A stretch of 64,000 bases of DNA from Fructobacillus sp. EFB-N1 (GCF_001038455.1 NZ_LDUY01000001.1:1-64000); one strand, 5' to 3'. Numbered from the stretch's first letter, positions 1 to 9,408 are shown. Notes: a model not told the origin generated them from the sequence alone. Program-made: numbers and translations.

Positions 1-19
1 AAATTTAGTCATAAGAAAA

Positions 20-47
20 ACCCTGAAAGTTATACAACTTTCAGGGT
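20..47 (-). terminator. Perfect 12-bp hairpin, minus-strand terminator-like
   Basis: Arms 20-31 and 36-47 are perfectly complementary around a 4-base loop. On the minus strand the hairpin is followed by a T-rich run (plus-strand A run 16-20), which is a canonical intrinsic terminator in that direction. No minus-strand gene ends here within the window. It sits at the 5' edge of a decayed plus-strand gene, so it may mark the junction of a rearrangement. Confidence 0.55.
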
Positions 48-1519
48 ACAGGTCAGTTCCTGTTAACAAAAGGAAAAATTAAAAAGAAAATTTTGATTGT
101 GGATGATTTTGATCGATTAACGGCTGATCAACAGATTGAAACGTATAAGTTGTTTAGTCTTTTAAAAGGACGTGTTTCGATTATTTTTGTGGGTGACTAT
201 CAGAGAATTGTAAAGCAAAATATTAAGAAAAGCGCTCATGAAGAAGATACTTATAAAGTAAGTGAAAATTATTTAGTAAAAATTATTGATAAGAGATTAG
301 AATTACCCAGATTGTTGGCGACAATAAATATTTAGGATGAGTATTTTTCAGATGTATCCCGAAATTTAAAAATTAGCTATCCTTTGACGTTAAGAAATTT
401 GGCTATTTCGGAAGGCAGAACTTTACGAGATAGAGAGCAATTTAATAATTATTTTAACCAGATGTTTGTGTTTCAAAGAAAATATGGACGTGTTAGCAGT
501 TGGGAGCAATTAATAATTATATATATTTATTTCATTCAAAAATATATGATGAAATTGTTAATGGTACTTATGATGAAAAAAATATCCGGACTCTCAAGAA
601 CCCTTTGATAATTTTAATGGAAAATATAGTATTAATCGAATGGTTAAAGATTTATTTGAAGTTATATCGGGATTAAAGGATCCTCGTGATATTGCAAGTA
701 ATCAATATTTTATTTATGAAAATCCAACTGGATTAAGTGAATTTGAATTTCTTAAGATTATTAACAATAAAGAGTTTCTTGCTAATAGAATTCGTCATGA
801 TGATAATGATGCCCTATTACAACAATTAAGAGATAACTCTTAGTTACGACAATAGAGAAAAACTACAAGAAGCTGCCTTAGCAGCATTTAAGCAAGGAGT
901 CCGTAATAATATTGTTTATGTGATTTTGCGTGATTTCAAATAGAACTGTAAAAATCTAATTTCGGACGAACAGATAACTGAGAAAAAAATATTAAATGTA
1001 ATGAGAAAAGTTCTAGAAAATAACGGATACGATTTCTCAGAACAAATTTTATTCCTTCAATGTTTTAGCTTTTGGTCAATTGAGAAACTTAGCCCATTAG
1101 TTGGAGAAGAACTTGGAGAGAGTATTTTGAAAACCTTTTCATTTAGGCATCCGATTTATGTTTTACTGAGGTATTTATCTCTTAATTATGTTTATGGAAA
1201 ACCCGATGAATGGAGCGAAGAGGTTTTTAATGCTGCCAATCGGCTTTCAGAAGATGAATTTATCTTTTTCGCTCAACAGGGAAGAATTTTGATGGATGAA
1301 CATTTAAGAAATTGGTATGGAGTGAAGACACAGTATCCGAAGGTTTTAGGCGAAAATGAATATTATCTTATTTCATATGTAAAACAAGATGATGGTCAGA
1401 TATTGGATAATCGGCTAGTTCTGAAAAAATTAGACGTAGCGTTGAACAACCTGAGGGTAAGCGGCATTATATTAATAAATATAAATCAAGCGGATAAAGA
1501 ACAAGAGAGATTCTTTTAG
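27..1519 (+). pseudogene. Decayed KAP-type P-loop NTPase
   Basis: This is a continuous reading of about 490 codons broken at least four times. Frame 3 runs from 27 with a Walker-B-like stretch LIVDDFDRL at about 93-120, and has an in-frame TAG at 333-335. The frame changes near 520-530, inside an AT repeat, and again near 841. There is an in-frame TAG at 941-943, and the last open part runs 1001-1519. The Walker B, the downstream hydrophobic strand IIFVGDYQR and the sequence KIIDKRLELP resemble KAP-family NTPases, as does the intact gene at 53620. The Walker A region is missing, because the frame is closed at 24-26 next to the hairpin at 20-47. The DNA is much more AT-rich than its neighbours, which suggests acquired DNA now being lost. 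The KAP assignment is inferred from motifs only. Confidence 0.7.
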
Positions 1520-1631
1520 TCTTTAATCTTTCTTTTTCTTTTGATTTACAATTTCTTCTTTTTTTAGTTTACAATACTTATGAACGTTTTTTTAAAATAA
1601 CACACGTAACGGATTCAGGAGGAACAAACGC

Positions 1632-2555
1632 ATGGCAAAAGAAGTAACAATTGGCAAGACCGATGTGAAGACAACCAAGCTTGGTTTGGGGACCAACAAG
1701 GTCGGTGGCCACAACCTTTTTCCTGGTTTGAAGGATGAAGACGGCTATGCCTTGGTTAAGGAAGCCTTGGACGCAGGAGTGGTCTTGATTGATACTGCCT
1801 ATATGTACGGGGAAGGCCGATCTGAGGAAATTATCGGTGATGTCATCCAAGATTATGACCGATCAAAGATTGTGATTGCGACCAAGGGTGCTCAGGATGC
1901 CAGTAACGGCAATAAGCCCAACAATAGTCCAGCATTCTTGAAGCAGGCCGTCGAGGACTCCTTGAAGCGTTTGAAGACGGATTATATCGATATCTTCTAC
2001 ATCCACTTCCCAGATGAAGCAACACCAAAGGACGAGGCTGTTGCTGCATTGAACGAATTGAAGGAAGCTGGTAAGATTCGTGCAATTGGGGTGTCAAACT
2101 TTAGCCTTGATCAGATTAAAGAGGCGAATAAGAATAACCAGGTTGATATTGTCGAAGACCACTACAGTTTGGTTTATCGTGGGGCTGAAAAGGATGAGTG
2201 GACTTACTTGAAGGAAAATAAGATTTCCTTTGTTCCATACTTCCCATTGGCATCTGGTCTTTTGACGGGTAAGTACACGAAGGACGATTACGCTAAGTTT
2301 GAAAAGCAATATAGTCAGGACCAATTTAACACCATTTTGTCTGCCTTGGACAAGGTGAAGGCGATTGCCGATGGCCATGGTGTCACTGTTGCCCAAACAA
2401 TCTTGGCTTGGTACATTGTTAACCCTGCCATTGGCGCCGTGATTCCTGGTGCACGTAATGCTGATCAGGTGGAAGCAAACGTTAAGGCCTTGGATGTTGA
2501 TTTAACGCAAGACGAATATGAGCAAATTGATCAGGCGTTTGCGGCTTTTAAGTAA
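1632..2555 (+). CDS. Aldo/keto reductase
   Basis: The 307-residue protein is an NAD(P)H-dependent oxidoreductase of the aldo/keto reductase superfamily, cytosolic, with a TIM barrel expected. The catalytic tetrad is visible: Asp54 and Tyr59 in DTAYMYGEG, Lys85 in IATKGA, and His125 in FYIHFPD. The cofactor-binding end is represented by IPGARNADQVEANVKA near residue 272. A strong AGGAGG at 1618-1623 supports the ATG at 1632. The gene stands alone between the decayed NTPase and the terminator shared with rpsT. The substrate cannot be told from sequence; members reduce sugar-derived or xenobiotic carbonyls. Confidence 0.9.
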   Translation: MAKEVTIGKTDVKTTKLGLGTNKVGGHNLFPGLKDEDGYALVKEALDAGVVLIDTAYMYGEGRSEEIIGDVIQDYDRSKIVIATKGAQDASNGNKPNNSPAFLKQAVEDSLKRLKTDYIDIFYIHFPDEATPKDEAVAALNELKEAGKIRAIGVSNFSLDQIKEANKNNQVDIVEDHYSLVYRGAEKDEWTYLKENKISFVPYFPLASGLLTGKYTKDDYAKFEKQYSQDQFNTILSALDKVKAIADGHGVTVAQTILAWYIVNPAIGAVIPGARNADQVEANVKALDVDLTQDEYEQIDQAFAAFK

Positions 2556-2645
2556 TCACGATTATAAGATCAGCAGCTGGTCATGATTGTGCAAGTCATG
2601 AGCGATAGTTGACAACTTGCTAGCAAATAAAGGATCTCAACAAAA

Positions 2646-2676
2646 AATCCCCAAACTAATAAAGAGTTGGGGGATT
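2646..2676 (-). terminator. Bidirectional terminator between the AKR gene and rpsT
   Basis: Arms 2646-2657 and 2665-2676 form a G/C-rich stem. On the minus strand it is followed by six Ts, so it ends rpsT. A shorter T tract on the plus side could also stop the aldo/keto reductase transcript. Confidence 0.85.
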
Positions 2677-2697
2677 TCGTTTATCAATATTAATTGA

Positions 2698-2949
2698 TTA
2701 CTTTACGTACTTAGCCAAACGTGACTTTTGACGTGAAGCCTTGTTCTTCTTGATCAATCCCTTTGATTGGGCGTGATCGATAGCTGATGATACTTGCTTG
2801 TACATTTCAGCAGTATCAGCAGATCCGGCCTTGGCAGCCTTCAAGAAGCGCTTAACGGCAGTGCGGTAAGCTGACTTTTGTGGTTCGTTACGATCGTGCT
2901 GCTTAGCACTCAAACGAACTCGTTGAATTGATGATTCAATAATTGGCAT
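2698..2949 (-). CDS. rpsT: 30S ribosomal protein S20
   Basis: This is an 83-residue basic, mostly helical protein that binds 16S rRNA in the 30S subunit body. Family hallmarks are the N-terminal MPIIESSIQRVR segment, the central AVKRFLKAAKAG, and the C-terminal KGLIKKNKASRQKSRLAKYVK. Length is normal. An AAGGAG Shine-Dalgarno sequence precedes the ATG at 2949. It lies just downstream of rpsO on the same strand and shares the terminator at 2646-2676, so the two are probably co-transcribed. Confidence 0.97.
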   Translation of the reverse strand: MPIIESSIQRVRLSAKQHDRNEPQKSAYRTAVKRFLKAAKAGSADTAEMYKQVSSAIDHAQSKGLIKKNKASRQKSRLAKYVK

Positions 2950-2995
2950 ATGTCCGTCTCCTTAAATTTGATTCTGGTTATTTGTAAGCAAAAGC

Positions 2996-3265
2996 TTAAC
3001 GACGCAAACCTAAGCGCTTGATCAATTCACGGTAACGCGTAACGTCAGTACCACGGAGGTAACGGAGCAAGTTACGACGGCGACCGATCTTCTTCAAAAG
3101 ACCACGTTGTGAATGAAAATCATGCTTGTGCGTTTCCATGTGACCGTTCAATTCGTTGATGTCAGCAGTCAAAACTGCAACTTGAACTTCCACTGAACCA
3201 GTATCGCCTTCATGGCGGGCGTATTCCTTCATGATTTCGTTCTTACGTTCTTGTGTAAGGGCCAT
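2996..3265 (-). CDS. rpsO: 30S ribosomal protein S15
   Basis: The 89-residue primary 16S rRNA-binding protein begins [15 protein letters not shown]. It contains [14 protein letters not shown] and the conserved [23 protein letters not shown] core. The start is taken at 3265 because AAAGGTGG lies eight bases upstream. An in-frame GTG at 3277 overlaps this ribosome-binding site and would add four untypical residues. The gene precedes rpsT by about 46 bases on the same strand. A roughly 90-base leader with pairing potential separates it from its promoter, consistent with autoregulation by S15 known in other bacteria. Confidence 0.97.
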   Translation of the reverse strand: MALTQERKNEIMKEYARHEGDTGSVEVQVAVLTADINELNGHMETHKHDFHSQRGLLKKIGRRRNLLRYLRGTDVTRYRELIKRLGLRR

Positions 3266-3355
3266 AATCATTTCCACCTTTCTTAAATGTCTCCAAGTGC
3301 TGAGAGAAACGACGGTGAGACGTTAATCCAAGGACTTGGACAGTTGTTTTGACAA
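3266..3355 (-). promoter_or_regulatory. rpsO 5' leader with long-range stem
   Basis: The leader between promoter and rpsO contains complementary CCAAGT/ACTTGG blocks that bracket about 35 bases near the ribosome-binding site. S15 represses its own mRNA through such leaders in several bacteria. Assignment here is by position and pairing only. Confidence 0.35.
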
Positions 3356-3363
3356 CATGACTA

Positions 3364-3391
3364 ATTATACGGGTTTTTCAAAAAAAATCAA
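3364..3391 (-). promoter_or_regulatory. rpsO promoter
   Basis: On the minus strand a TTGATT -35 (plus 3386-3391) and a perfect TATAAT -10 (plus 3364-3369) are separated by 16 bp. They point toward rpsO and leave a leader of about 90 bases. Confidence 0.75.
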
Positions 3392-3485
3392 GGATGCCTT
3401 GACACTCAAGGAAAAATCAGCTTCATCCTTTTCTTAATTGGCAAGCATTCTGCCATTTAGCAGGGGCAACTATGGGCTTTTATGG

Positions 3486-3491
3486 TAGAAT
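3486..3491 (+). promoter_or_regulatory. gatCAB extended -10 promoter
   Basis: TAGAAT is preceded by TGG, giving an extended -10 element. No clear -35 is visible. It lies about 80 bases before gatC and just upstream of the leader ORF at 3522. Confidence 0.45.
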
Positions 3492-3521
3492 AGAACAGTA
3501 ATTACATCAGAAAGGATAGCC

Positions 3522-3560
3522 TTGAAAAAGACGAAGAAATCCGCTTTTTCAGGCAGGTGA
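3522..3560 (+). CDS. 12-codon leader ORF upstream of gatC
   Basis: A good AAAGGA ribosome-binding site (3511-3516) stands five bases before a TTG that opens a 12-residue Lys-rich reading frame, MKKTKKSAFSGR. Its TGA stop (3558-3560) lies inside the AGGTGA that serves as the gatC ribosome-binding site. This arrangement suggests translational coupling or reinitiation into gatC. No function for the peptide is claimed. Confidence 0.4.
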   Translation: MKKTKKSAFSGR

Positions 3561-3564
3561 CCCC

Positions 3565-3873
3565 ATGGCAACATCAATTTCAAAAGAAGAAGTCGCTCAC
3601 GTTGCTGACTTGGCCAAGCTGAGCTTTTCCGACCAGGAACTTGAGCACTTCACTGGACAACTCCAGGAAATCGTGGCAATGTGCGAGAAGATGGCAGAGG
3701 TGGATACAACCAATGTCGAGCCAACTTTCTCAGTAACACCGAATGTGAACCATTTACGAGAAGATGTTGCGGACAATTGGCATGAAAAGAAGGCCTTGTT
3801 GGCCCAAGCACCAGACGAGGCAGCCGACTTAATTAAGGTGCCCGCTATTTTGAACGGGGAGGACGAAGCTTAA
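3565..3873 (+). CDS. gatC: Asp/Glu-tRNA(Asn/Gln) amidotransferase subunit C
   Basis: The 102-residue subunit wraps around GatA and GatB to stabilise the GatCAB complex, which amidates Glu-tRNA(Gln) and, in some species, Asp-tRNA(Asn). Family features are [20 protein letters not shown] near the N-terminus and the segment [15 protein letters not shown]. Its TAA overlaps the gatA ATG by one base, typical of tight coupling in a gatCAB operon. Translation appears linked to the short leader ORF at 3522-3560. Confidence 0.97.
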   Translation: MATSISKEEVAHVADLAKLSFSDQELEHFTGQLQEIVAMCEKMAEVDTTNVEPTFSVTPNVNHLREDVADNWHEKKALLAQAPDEAADLIKVPAILNGEDEA

Positions 3874-5336
3874 TGACTTTTAATTATTTTGACAAGACCT
3901 TAGCCGACTTGAATGCTGATTTGAAAGCTGGCAAAATCACGGCCGAAGAATTGACCAAGGAAACTTTGGCCAACATTCAGGCAACTGATGAAGACTTGCA
4001 AGCTTTCGTCCGGATGCACGAAGACGAAGCCTTAGCCAAGGCTCGTGCCGTCGATGAAAAGGGTGATTTCTCAAATCCTTTGGCTGGAATTCCAATGGCT
4101 ATCAAGGACAATATCGCCACAAACGGTTTGGAAACAACGGGTGCTTCCCACATTTTGTCAGGGTTCAAGCCAGTTTATGATGCAACGGTCACAACCAAGT
4201 TGAACGATGCCGGTGCCGTTATCGTTGGTAAGGCCAACATGGATGAATTCGCCATGGGTGGGTCAACCGAAACTTCTTACTACAAGAAGACGAAGAATGC
4301 CTGGGACCACACGAAGGTTCCCGGTGGTTCATCTGGTGGATCGGCTGCGGCTGTTGCTGCTGGTCAGGTTCCTTATGCGCTTGGTTCTGATACTGGTGGA
4401 TCGATTCGTCAGCCAGCCGCCTTCAACGGTTTGGTGGGGATGAAGCCAACTTATGGTCGAGTATCACGTTTTGGACTCTTTGCCATGGCTTCATCTTTGG
4501 ACCAAATCGGTCCATTGACCCGGACGGTCAAGGACAACGCCTTGGTTTTGAATGCCATTTCTGGTTTTGACAAGAAGGACTCAACTTCTGTTGAATTGGA
4601 AGTTCCTGATTTTGCCGAAAAGATTGGTCAAGACATCAAGGGCATGAAGATTGCCGTTCCTGAAGAATACTTCCAAGAAGGAATTTCAGATGAAGTGGCC
4701 ACACAGGTTAAGGCTGCCATTGTCCAATTAGAAGCCATGGGAGCAACCGTTGATAAGGTTTCATTACCACACACGCAATACGGGGTTGCTGCTTACTACA
4801 TCTTGATGTCATCAGAAGCTTCTTCAAACTTGCAGCGTTACGACGGTATCCGTTACGGTTTCCGTGCACCAGATGCTAAGTCATTGGAAGAAGTTTATAA
4901 GAACACTCGAACGGAAGGTTTCGGAGACGAAGTTAAGCGCCGGATTATGTTGGGAACATTCTCCCTTTCAGCTGGTGCCTACGATGCCTTCTTCAAGAAG
5001 GCCGCTCAAATTCGAACATTGATTATCGGAGACTTTAATAAGGTCTTTGCTGACTATGATTTGATTGTTGGCCCAACGACACCAACTCAACCTTACGGTA
5101 TTGGTGAAGAAATCGGTGATCCAAAGACCATGTACTTGGGCGATGTTTTGACGATTCCAGTGAACTTGGCTGGTTTGCCAGGACTGTCCATCAATGCTGG
5201 CTTTAATGGTGGCATGCCAGTCGGTATGCAGTTGATTGGTAAGCCATTTGATGAAGCAACCCTTTACCAAGTTGCTTATGCCTTTGAACAAGTAAACCAC
5301 TTCTACGACCAACATCCGGTTGTCGAAGGGAAATAA
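3873..5336 (+). CDS. gatA: Glutamyl-tRNA(Gln) amidotransferase subunit A
   Basis: The 487-residue amidase-signature enzyme releases ammonia from glutamine and channels it to GatB. The Ser-cis-Ser-Lys triad is visible: Lys78 in PMAIKDN, the cis-Ser at 153/154 in [12 protein letters not shown], and the nucleophile Ser177 in [11 protein letters not shown]. Length is normal. It starts on the last base of the gatC stop and is followed by gatB after 11 bases, so it is the middle gene of the operon. Confidence 0.98.
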   Translation: MTFNYFDKTLADLNADLKAGKITAEELTKETLANIQATDEDLQAFVRMHEDEALAKARAVDEKGDFSNPLAGIPMAIKDNIATNGLETTGASHILSGFKPVYDATVTTKLNDAGAVIVGKANMDEFAMGGSTETSYYKKTKNAWDHTKVPGGSSGGSAAAVAAGQVPYALGSDTGGSIRQPAAFNGLVGMKPTYGRVSRFGLFAMASSLDQIGPLTRTVKDNALVLNAISGFDKKDSTSVELEVPDFAEKIGQDIKGMKIAVPEEYFQEGISDEVATQVKAAIVQLEAMGATVDKVSLPHTQYGVAAYYILMSSEASSNLQRYDGIRYGFRAPDAKSLEEVYKNTRTEGFGDEVKRRIMLGTFSLSAGAYDAFFKKAAQIRTLIIGDFNKVFADYDLIVGPTTPTQPYGIGEEIGDPKTMYLGDVLTIPVNLAGLPGLSINAGFNGGMPVGMQLIGKPFDEATLYQVAYAFEQVNHFYDQHPVVEGK

Positions 5337-5347
5337 GGAGGGGACAA

Positions 5348-6799
5348 ATGGCAAACGAAAACTTTGAAACAACCATTGGGCTTGAAGTCCACGTTGAAAT
5401 GCAGACAAATTCTAAGCTGCTGTCACCTTCACCCGTTCACTATGGGGATGCGCCTAACGAAAACACCAACGTAATCGACTGGGGTTACCCAGGGGTCTTG
5501 CCTGTTGCTAACAAGGGTGCTATTGAGTACGGTATGCGTGTAGCTTTGGCTTTGCATGCTGAAATCACAGAAGACATTCGTTGGGACCGGAAGAACTACG
5601 TTTATCCGGATAACCCAAAGTCATACCAGACAACCCAAATGCGAACACCATTGGGGCGTCACGGCTACCTAGACGTTAACATGCCTGATGGTAGCGTAAA
5701 GCGAATTGGGATTGAAGAACTCCACGTTGAAGAAGATGCTGGAAAGAACACCCACGGTACCGATGGTTATTCATACGTTGATTTGAACCGTCAGGGAACA
5801 CCGTTGGTTGAAATCGTGTCCAAGCCTGATTTGTCTTCACCAGAGGAAGCCTACGCTTATCTGGAACAATTGCGTCGAGTTGTCTTGTTTACGGGTGTTT
5901 CGGAAGCCAAGATGCAAGAAGGACAGATGCGAGCTGATGTCAACGTGTCATTGCGTCCACGAGGGTCAAAGACCTATGGAACACGAGTGGAAATGAAGAA
6001 CATTAACTCCTTCCACTATGTCCAATCTGCTTTGGAATTCGAAGAACGTCGTCAGGCACAGGTTATTCGTTCTGGTGGCAAGGTCCGCCAGGAAACTCGT
6101 CGTTACGATGAGCCAACCAAGTCAACGCTCTTGATGCGGGTTAAGGAAGTGGCGGATGATTACCGTTACTTCCCAGAACCTGATTTGTCACCAATCCACA
6201 TTGATCAAGCCTGGATTGACCGTGTTCAAGCTGAATTGCCAAAGTCAGCAGGGGACCGACAAGTGGCCTATGTACAAGACCTTGGTTTGGAACAATACGA
6301 TGCCGAAGTCTTGACGCAAACGTTGGCAATGGCGAACTTCTTTGACGCCGCTGTCAATGCTGGAGCCGATTCAAAATCAGCTGCAAAGCGTGTTGCCAAC
6401 TACTTAATCGGCGACGTGAACGCCTACTTGAACAAGAACCAGGTTGAATTGCAGGATACTGATTTGACTCCTGAAAACTTGGCCGGCATGGTGAAGTTAA
6501 TTGAAGACGGTACCATCTCAACTAAGCAAGCCAAGAAGGTCTTTGAGGCCATCATGGAAGGTGAAGAGCCCGAAGCCTACGCTAAGGCACAAGGTTTGGT
6601 TCAGATTTCTGACCCAGCCGTTTTGACACCAATGATTAATGAGGTCTTGGATGACAACCCACAGTCAATTGAAGACTTTAAGGGTGGTAAGGACCGGGCA
6701 ACTGGCTTCTTGATTGGCCAGTTGATGAAGAAGTCCAAGGGTCAGGCCAACCCTGGTGTCTTGAACAAGCTTTTGTTAGCCGAGTTGAACAAGCGCTAA
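5348..6799 (+). CDS. gatB: Aspartyl/glutamyl-tRNA amidotransferase subunit B
   Basis: The 483-residue subunit activates the tRNA-bound glutamate by ATP-dependent phosphorylation and transfers ammonia onto it. It begins with the family signature TTIGLEVHVEMQTNSKLLS and carries DLNRQGTPLVEIVSKPD near residue 145. A C-terminal YqeY-like tRNA-binding tail ends in KSKGQANPGVLNKLL. An AGGAGGGG ribosome-binding site precedes the ATG. It is the last gene of gatCAB; hairpins at 6812-6880 follow. Confidence 0.98.
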   Translation: MANENFETTIGLEVHVEMQTNSKLLSPSPVHYGDAPNENTNVIDWGYPGVLPVANKGAIEYGMRVALALHAEITEDIRWDRKNYVYPDNPKSYQTTQMRTPLGRHGYLDVNMPDGSVKRIGIEELHVEEDAGKNTHGTDGYSYVDLNRQGTPLVEIVSKPDLSSPEEAYAYLEQLRRVVLFTGVSEAKMQEGQMRADVNVSLRPRGSKTYGTRVEMKNINSFHYVQSALEFEERRQAQVIRSGGKVRQETRRYDEPTKSTLLMRVKEVADDYRYFPEPDLSPIHIDQAWIDRVQAELPKSAGDRQVAYVQDLGLEQYDAEVLTQTLAMANFFDAAVNAGADSKSAAKRVANYLIGDVNAYLNKNQVELQDTDLTPENLAGMVKLIEDGTISTKQAKKVFEAIMEGEEPEAYAKAQGLVQISDPAVLTPMINEVLDDNPQSIEDFKGGKDRATGFLIGQLMKKSKGQANPGVLNKLLLAELNKR

Positions 6800-6811
6800 C
6801 CAATAATCAAG

Positions 6812-6880
6812 CAGTAATTGTCGGTTGACCAAAGTGGTTGGCCTTGTTACTGTCATAAAAGCACCGCTTTGCGGGCTTTT
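6812..6880 (+). terminator. gatB terminator region, two hairpins
   Basis: A long imperfect hairpin, CAGTAA...TTACTG at 6812-6852, is followed by a compact hairpin at 6857-6880 (GCACCGC/GCGGGC) flanked by A and T tracts. The second is the likely intrinsic terminator of gatCAB. Confidence 0.7.
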
Positions 6881-6952
6881 GTACATATATTTTAGGAGGA
6901 AGTCGAGGCTTTACTGATTGTAGGAATGGTCGGGAAGCTTTGCAGGTGAGTC

Positions 6953-8020
6953 ATGAAACGAGCACGAATTATCTATAACCCCAGTTCGGGTCGGGAAACA
7001 GCGAAAAGGGAAATGTTAGGCATTATCCGAGTATATGAAGAGGCGGGGTACGAAACATCGACCTATGCCACCACTCCGGAACCTTTTTCAGCACAAAAGG
7101 AAGCGACCCGAGCCGCCTTCGAGGGCTTTGATTTAATCGTAGCTGCTGGTGGTGACGGGACAATCAACGAGGTTGTCAACGGGATTGCGCCCTTGAAGCG
7201 TCGGCCTAAAATGGCGATTATTCCGGCTGGGACAACCAACGACTACGCCCGAGCCCTGAAGGTTTCTCGTGATGATCCATTGGAAGCTGCCAAGGTGATT
7301 TTGAAAGGGCAGACGATTAAGATGGATATCGGTCGGATTTCGACTCGAGGTGGCTTAGTGGAAGAGGAAGGGCAAATTTCGGCCCCCGCCGATGCCCGCT
7401 ACTTTATGAATATTGCTGCCTTGGGGACGCTTTCCGAAGTAACTTATGCCGTACCGTCCGTGATGAAGTCACTTTATGGTTACTTGGCCTACTTGGTTAA
7501 GGGGGCCGAGTTATTGACCCGGTTGGAACCGGTGAAGGCCAAGGTTGTTTATGATGACGGCGAGTATGATGGCGACATCTCGATGATTTTCTTGGCCCTG
7601 ACCAATTCGGTTGGTGGCTTTGAATCCATCGTGCCCGATGCCAAATTAGATGACGGTCAATTTACGCTATTGATTGTTAAGGCCGCTAACTTGTGGCAGA
7701 TTACGCAGTTGGCCGCTCAGGTTTTGAACGGTTCACACGTGAATAACCCACAGCTGATTTATAAGAAGACGTCAAAGGTTGAAATCACACCACTATCAGA
7801 TGACGACCACCCAATCAAGGTGAACCTTGATGGTGAGTATGGTGGGGATGCGCCGATGACCTTTGAGAACTTAAAACAGCACATTGAATTCGTTGCTAAT
7901 TTGTCAGCTATTGACGTAGATGCAACGAATGCTAAGATTCAAGAAGAGTTCATGGAACAGGTTGAAGCCCTTGAGGCGACCCAGCACGAACCCAAAGCAG
8001 ATGAGAAGGAAAAGTACTAA
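6953..8020 (+). CDS. dagK: Diacylglycerol kinase
   Basis: The 355-residue soluble lipid kinase of the DgkB/YegS family phosphorylates diacylglycerol to phosphatidic acid. In Gram-positives it recycles diacylglycerol left by lipoteichoic acid synthesis. The catalytic GGDGTINEV motif is at residues 66-74, followed by IIPAGTTNDYARAL for nucleotide binding. The ATG at 6953 has AGGTGA seven bases upstream. A stronger AGGAGG at 6894-6899 is too far away to serve it. The C-terminal 40 residues are charged and untypical. The next gene starts two bases later, so both are one unit. Confidence 0.95.
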   Translation: MKRARIIYNPSSGRETAKREMLGIIRVYEEAGYETSTYATTPEPFSAQKEATRAAFEGFDLIVAAGGDGTINEVVNGIAPLKRRPKMAIIPAGTTNDYARALKVSRDDPLEAAKVILKGQTIKMDIGRISTRGGLVEEEGQISAPADARYFMNIAALGTLSEVTYAVPSVMKSLYGYLAYLVKGAELLTRLEPVKAKVVYDDGEYDGDISMIFLALTNSVGGFESIVPDAKLDDGQFTLLIVKAANLWQITQLAAQVLNGSHVNNPQLIYKKTSKVEITPLSDDDHPIKVNLDGEYGGDAPMTFENLKQHIEFVANLSAIDVDATNAKIQEEFMEQVEALEATQHEPKADEKEKY

Positions 8021-8022
8021 GC

Positions 8023-9408
8023 ATGGCTAAAGCCAACCGCACAATTAAACAGGCCGCTCCGGTCCATAAAAATGAAGTCATCACTGCTTCAGTGACCGAT
8101 TTAACTTATCAAGGCCTTGGCGTGGCGAAGGTGGATGGTTTTCCGCTCTTTGTAACTGATGCTCTTCCTGGTGAAAAGGCCGAAATTTTGGTGACAAAGG
8201 TCCTAAAAAATTACGGCTTTGCCCGTGTAAAACGTTTGTTGGAAAAATCAGCAGACCGAGTTGAATTAACGGACCAGTTGGCCTTAACGACAGGGATTGC
8301 GCCGCTAGCAAACTTGGCTTATCCGGCCCAGTTGGCCTGGAAAAAGTCCCAGGTACAGGAATTATTTAAGAAGGCCCGCCTCGACGTTGAGGTGGCCGAT
8401 ACAATTGGGATGACGGACCCAACCCATTACCGAAATAAGGCGCAAGTACCGGCGCGAATGATTAACGGTCGCCTAGAAACTGGCTTTTTCCGGCGTGGAT
8501 CGCACAAGTTAATTCCGACCGATTCCTTTTACATCCAAGACCAAGCCGTGGATGAAGCAATCCGCGTGACACGGGATGTCTTACAAGAGTTTGGCATTTT
8601 GGCCTATGATGAAAAAGAGGACCGTGGTGTTATCCGCCATGTGATGGCTCGAATTGGTAAAGCAACCGGTGAATTAATGGTCGTTTTGGTGACGAAAACC
8701 AAGAAGTTACCAGAAGCAGAGGCAATTGCAGCCGAACTAAAGGCGCGCTTACCAAAGCTCGAATCGGTGATTCAAAATGTCAATAAGGCCCAAACAAATG
8801 TGATTATGGGTTATCAAAATCAGGTTTTGTGGGGCAAGCCCGCTATTGAGGATATCTTGCTGGGTAAGAAGTACCTGATTGGCCCTAATTCTTTCTACCA
8901 GGTCAATCCCGAAACGACTGCTAAGCTTTACCAGTTGGCGAAGGAAAAGGCTGAATTGAAGAAGACCGATATCGTGATTGATGCCTACTGTGGAATCGGA
9001 ACGATTGCCTTGACTGTGGCGAACGATGTGGCCGAAGTTTATGGGGTCGAATTGGTCGAAGCGGCCATTGACGATGCCGAGGAAAACGCACGCATTAACC
9101 AAGTCACCAATAGCCACTTTGTTGCGGCCGATGCGCCAAGTCAGATGCTCAAGTGGGCTGAAGAAGGCCTCAAGGCGGATGTTGTCTTTGTTGATCCGCC
9201 TCGAAAGGGCTTAACAGCTGATTTTATTGAAGCCGTTAGTGAAATCAGTCCAAAGCGCCTGGTTTATGTTTCATGTAACCCAGCGACAATGGTGCGTGAT
9301 ATTAAGGATTTGGTGGACCATGGTTACGCCCTTGAGGGTGCTATCCAACCGGTCGACCAGTTCCCACAAACAACCCATGTGGAAGCAGTGGCAGTGCTGA
9401 CAAAATAA
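8023..9408 (+). CDS. rlmD: 23S rRNA (uracil-5-)-methyltransferase, RlmD/RlmCD type
   Basis: The 461-residue SAM-dependent enzyme makes 5-methyluridine in 23S rRNA. An N-terminal TRAM domain spans about residues 15-72. The SAM motif is DAYCGIGTIAL near 318-328. The DPPRKGL motif and the catalytic Cys in YVSCNPATM follow near 390-417. The cysteine cluster that holds a 4Fe-4S centre in many relatives is absent: the region near residues 88-104 reads TTGIAPLANLAYPAQL. The gene is coupled to dagK by a two-base gap and ends at a strong terminator. It could act on one or both uridines (747 and 1939 in E. coli numbering). Confidence 0.92.
   Translation: MAKANRTIKQAAPVHKNEVITASVTDLTYQGLGVAKVDGFPLFVTDALPGEKAEILVTKVLKNYGFARVKRLLEKSADRVELTDQLALTTGIAPLANLAYPAQLAWKKSQVQELFKKARLDVEVADTIGMTDPTHYRNKAQVPARMINGRLETGFFRRGSHKLIPTDSFYIQDQAVDEAIRVTRDVLQEFGILAYDEKEDRGVIRHVMARIGKATGELMVVLVTKTKKLPEAEAIAAELKARLPKLESVIQNVNKAQTNVIMGYQNQVLWGKPAIEDILLGKKYLIGPNSFYQVNPETTAKLYQLAKEKAELKKTDIVIDAYCGIGTIALTVANDVAEVYGVELVEAAIDDAEENARINQVTNSHFVAADAPSQMLKWAEEGLKADVVFVDPPRKGLTADFIEAVSEISPKRLVYVSCNPATMVRDIKDLVDHGYALEGAIQPVDQFPQTTHVEAVAVLTK

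Noticed and set aside
1541..1575. Promoter of the aldo/keto reductase
   Set aside because: A TACAAT -10 candidate exists, but the best upstream hexamers give 19- or 23-bp spacing.
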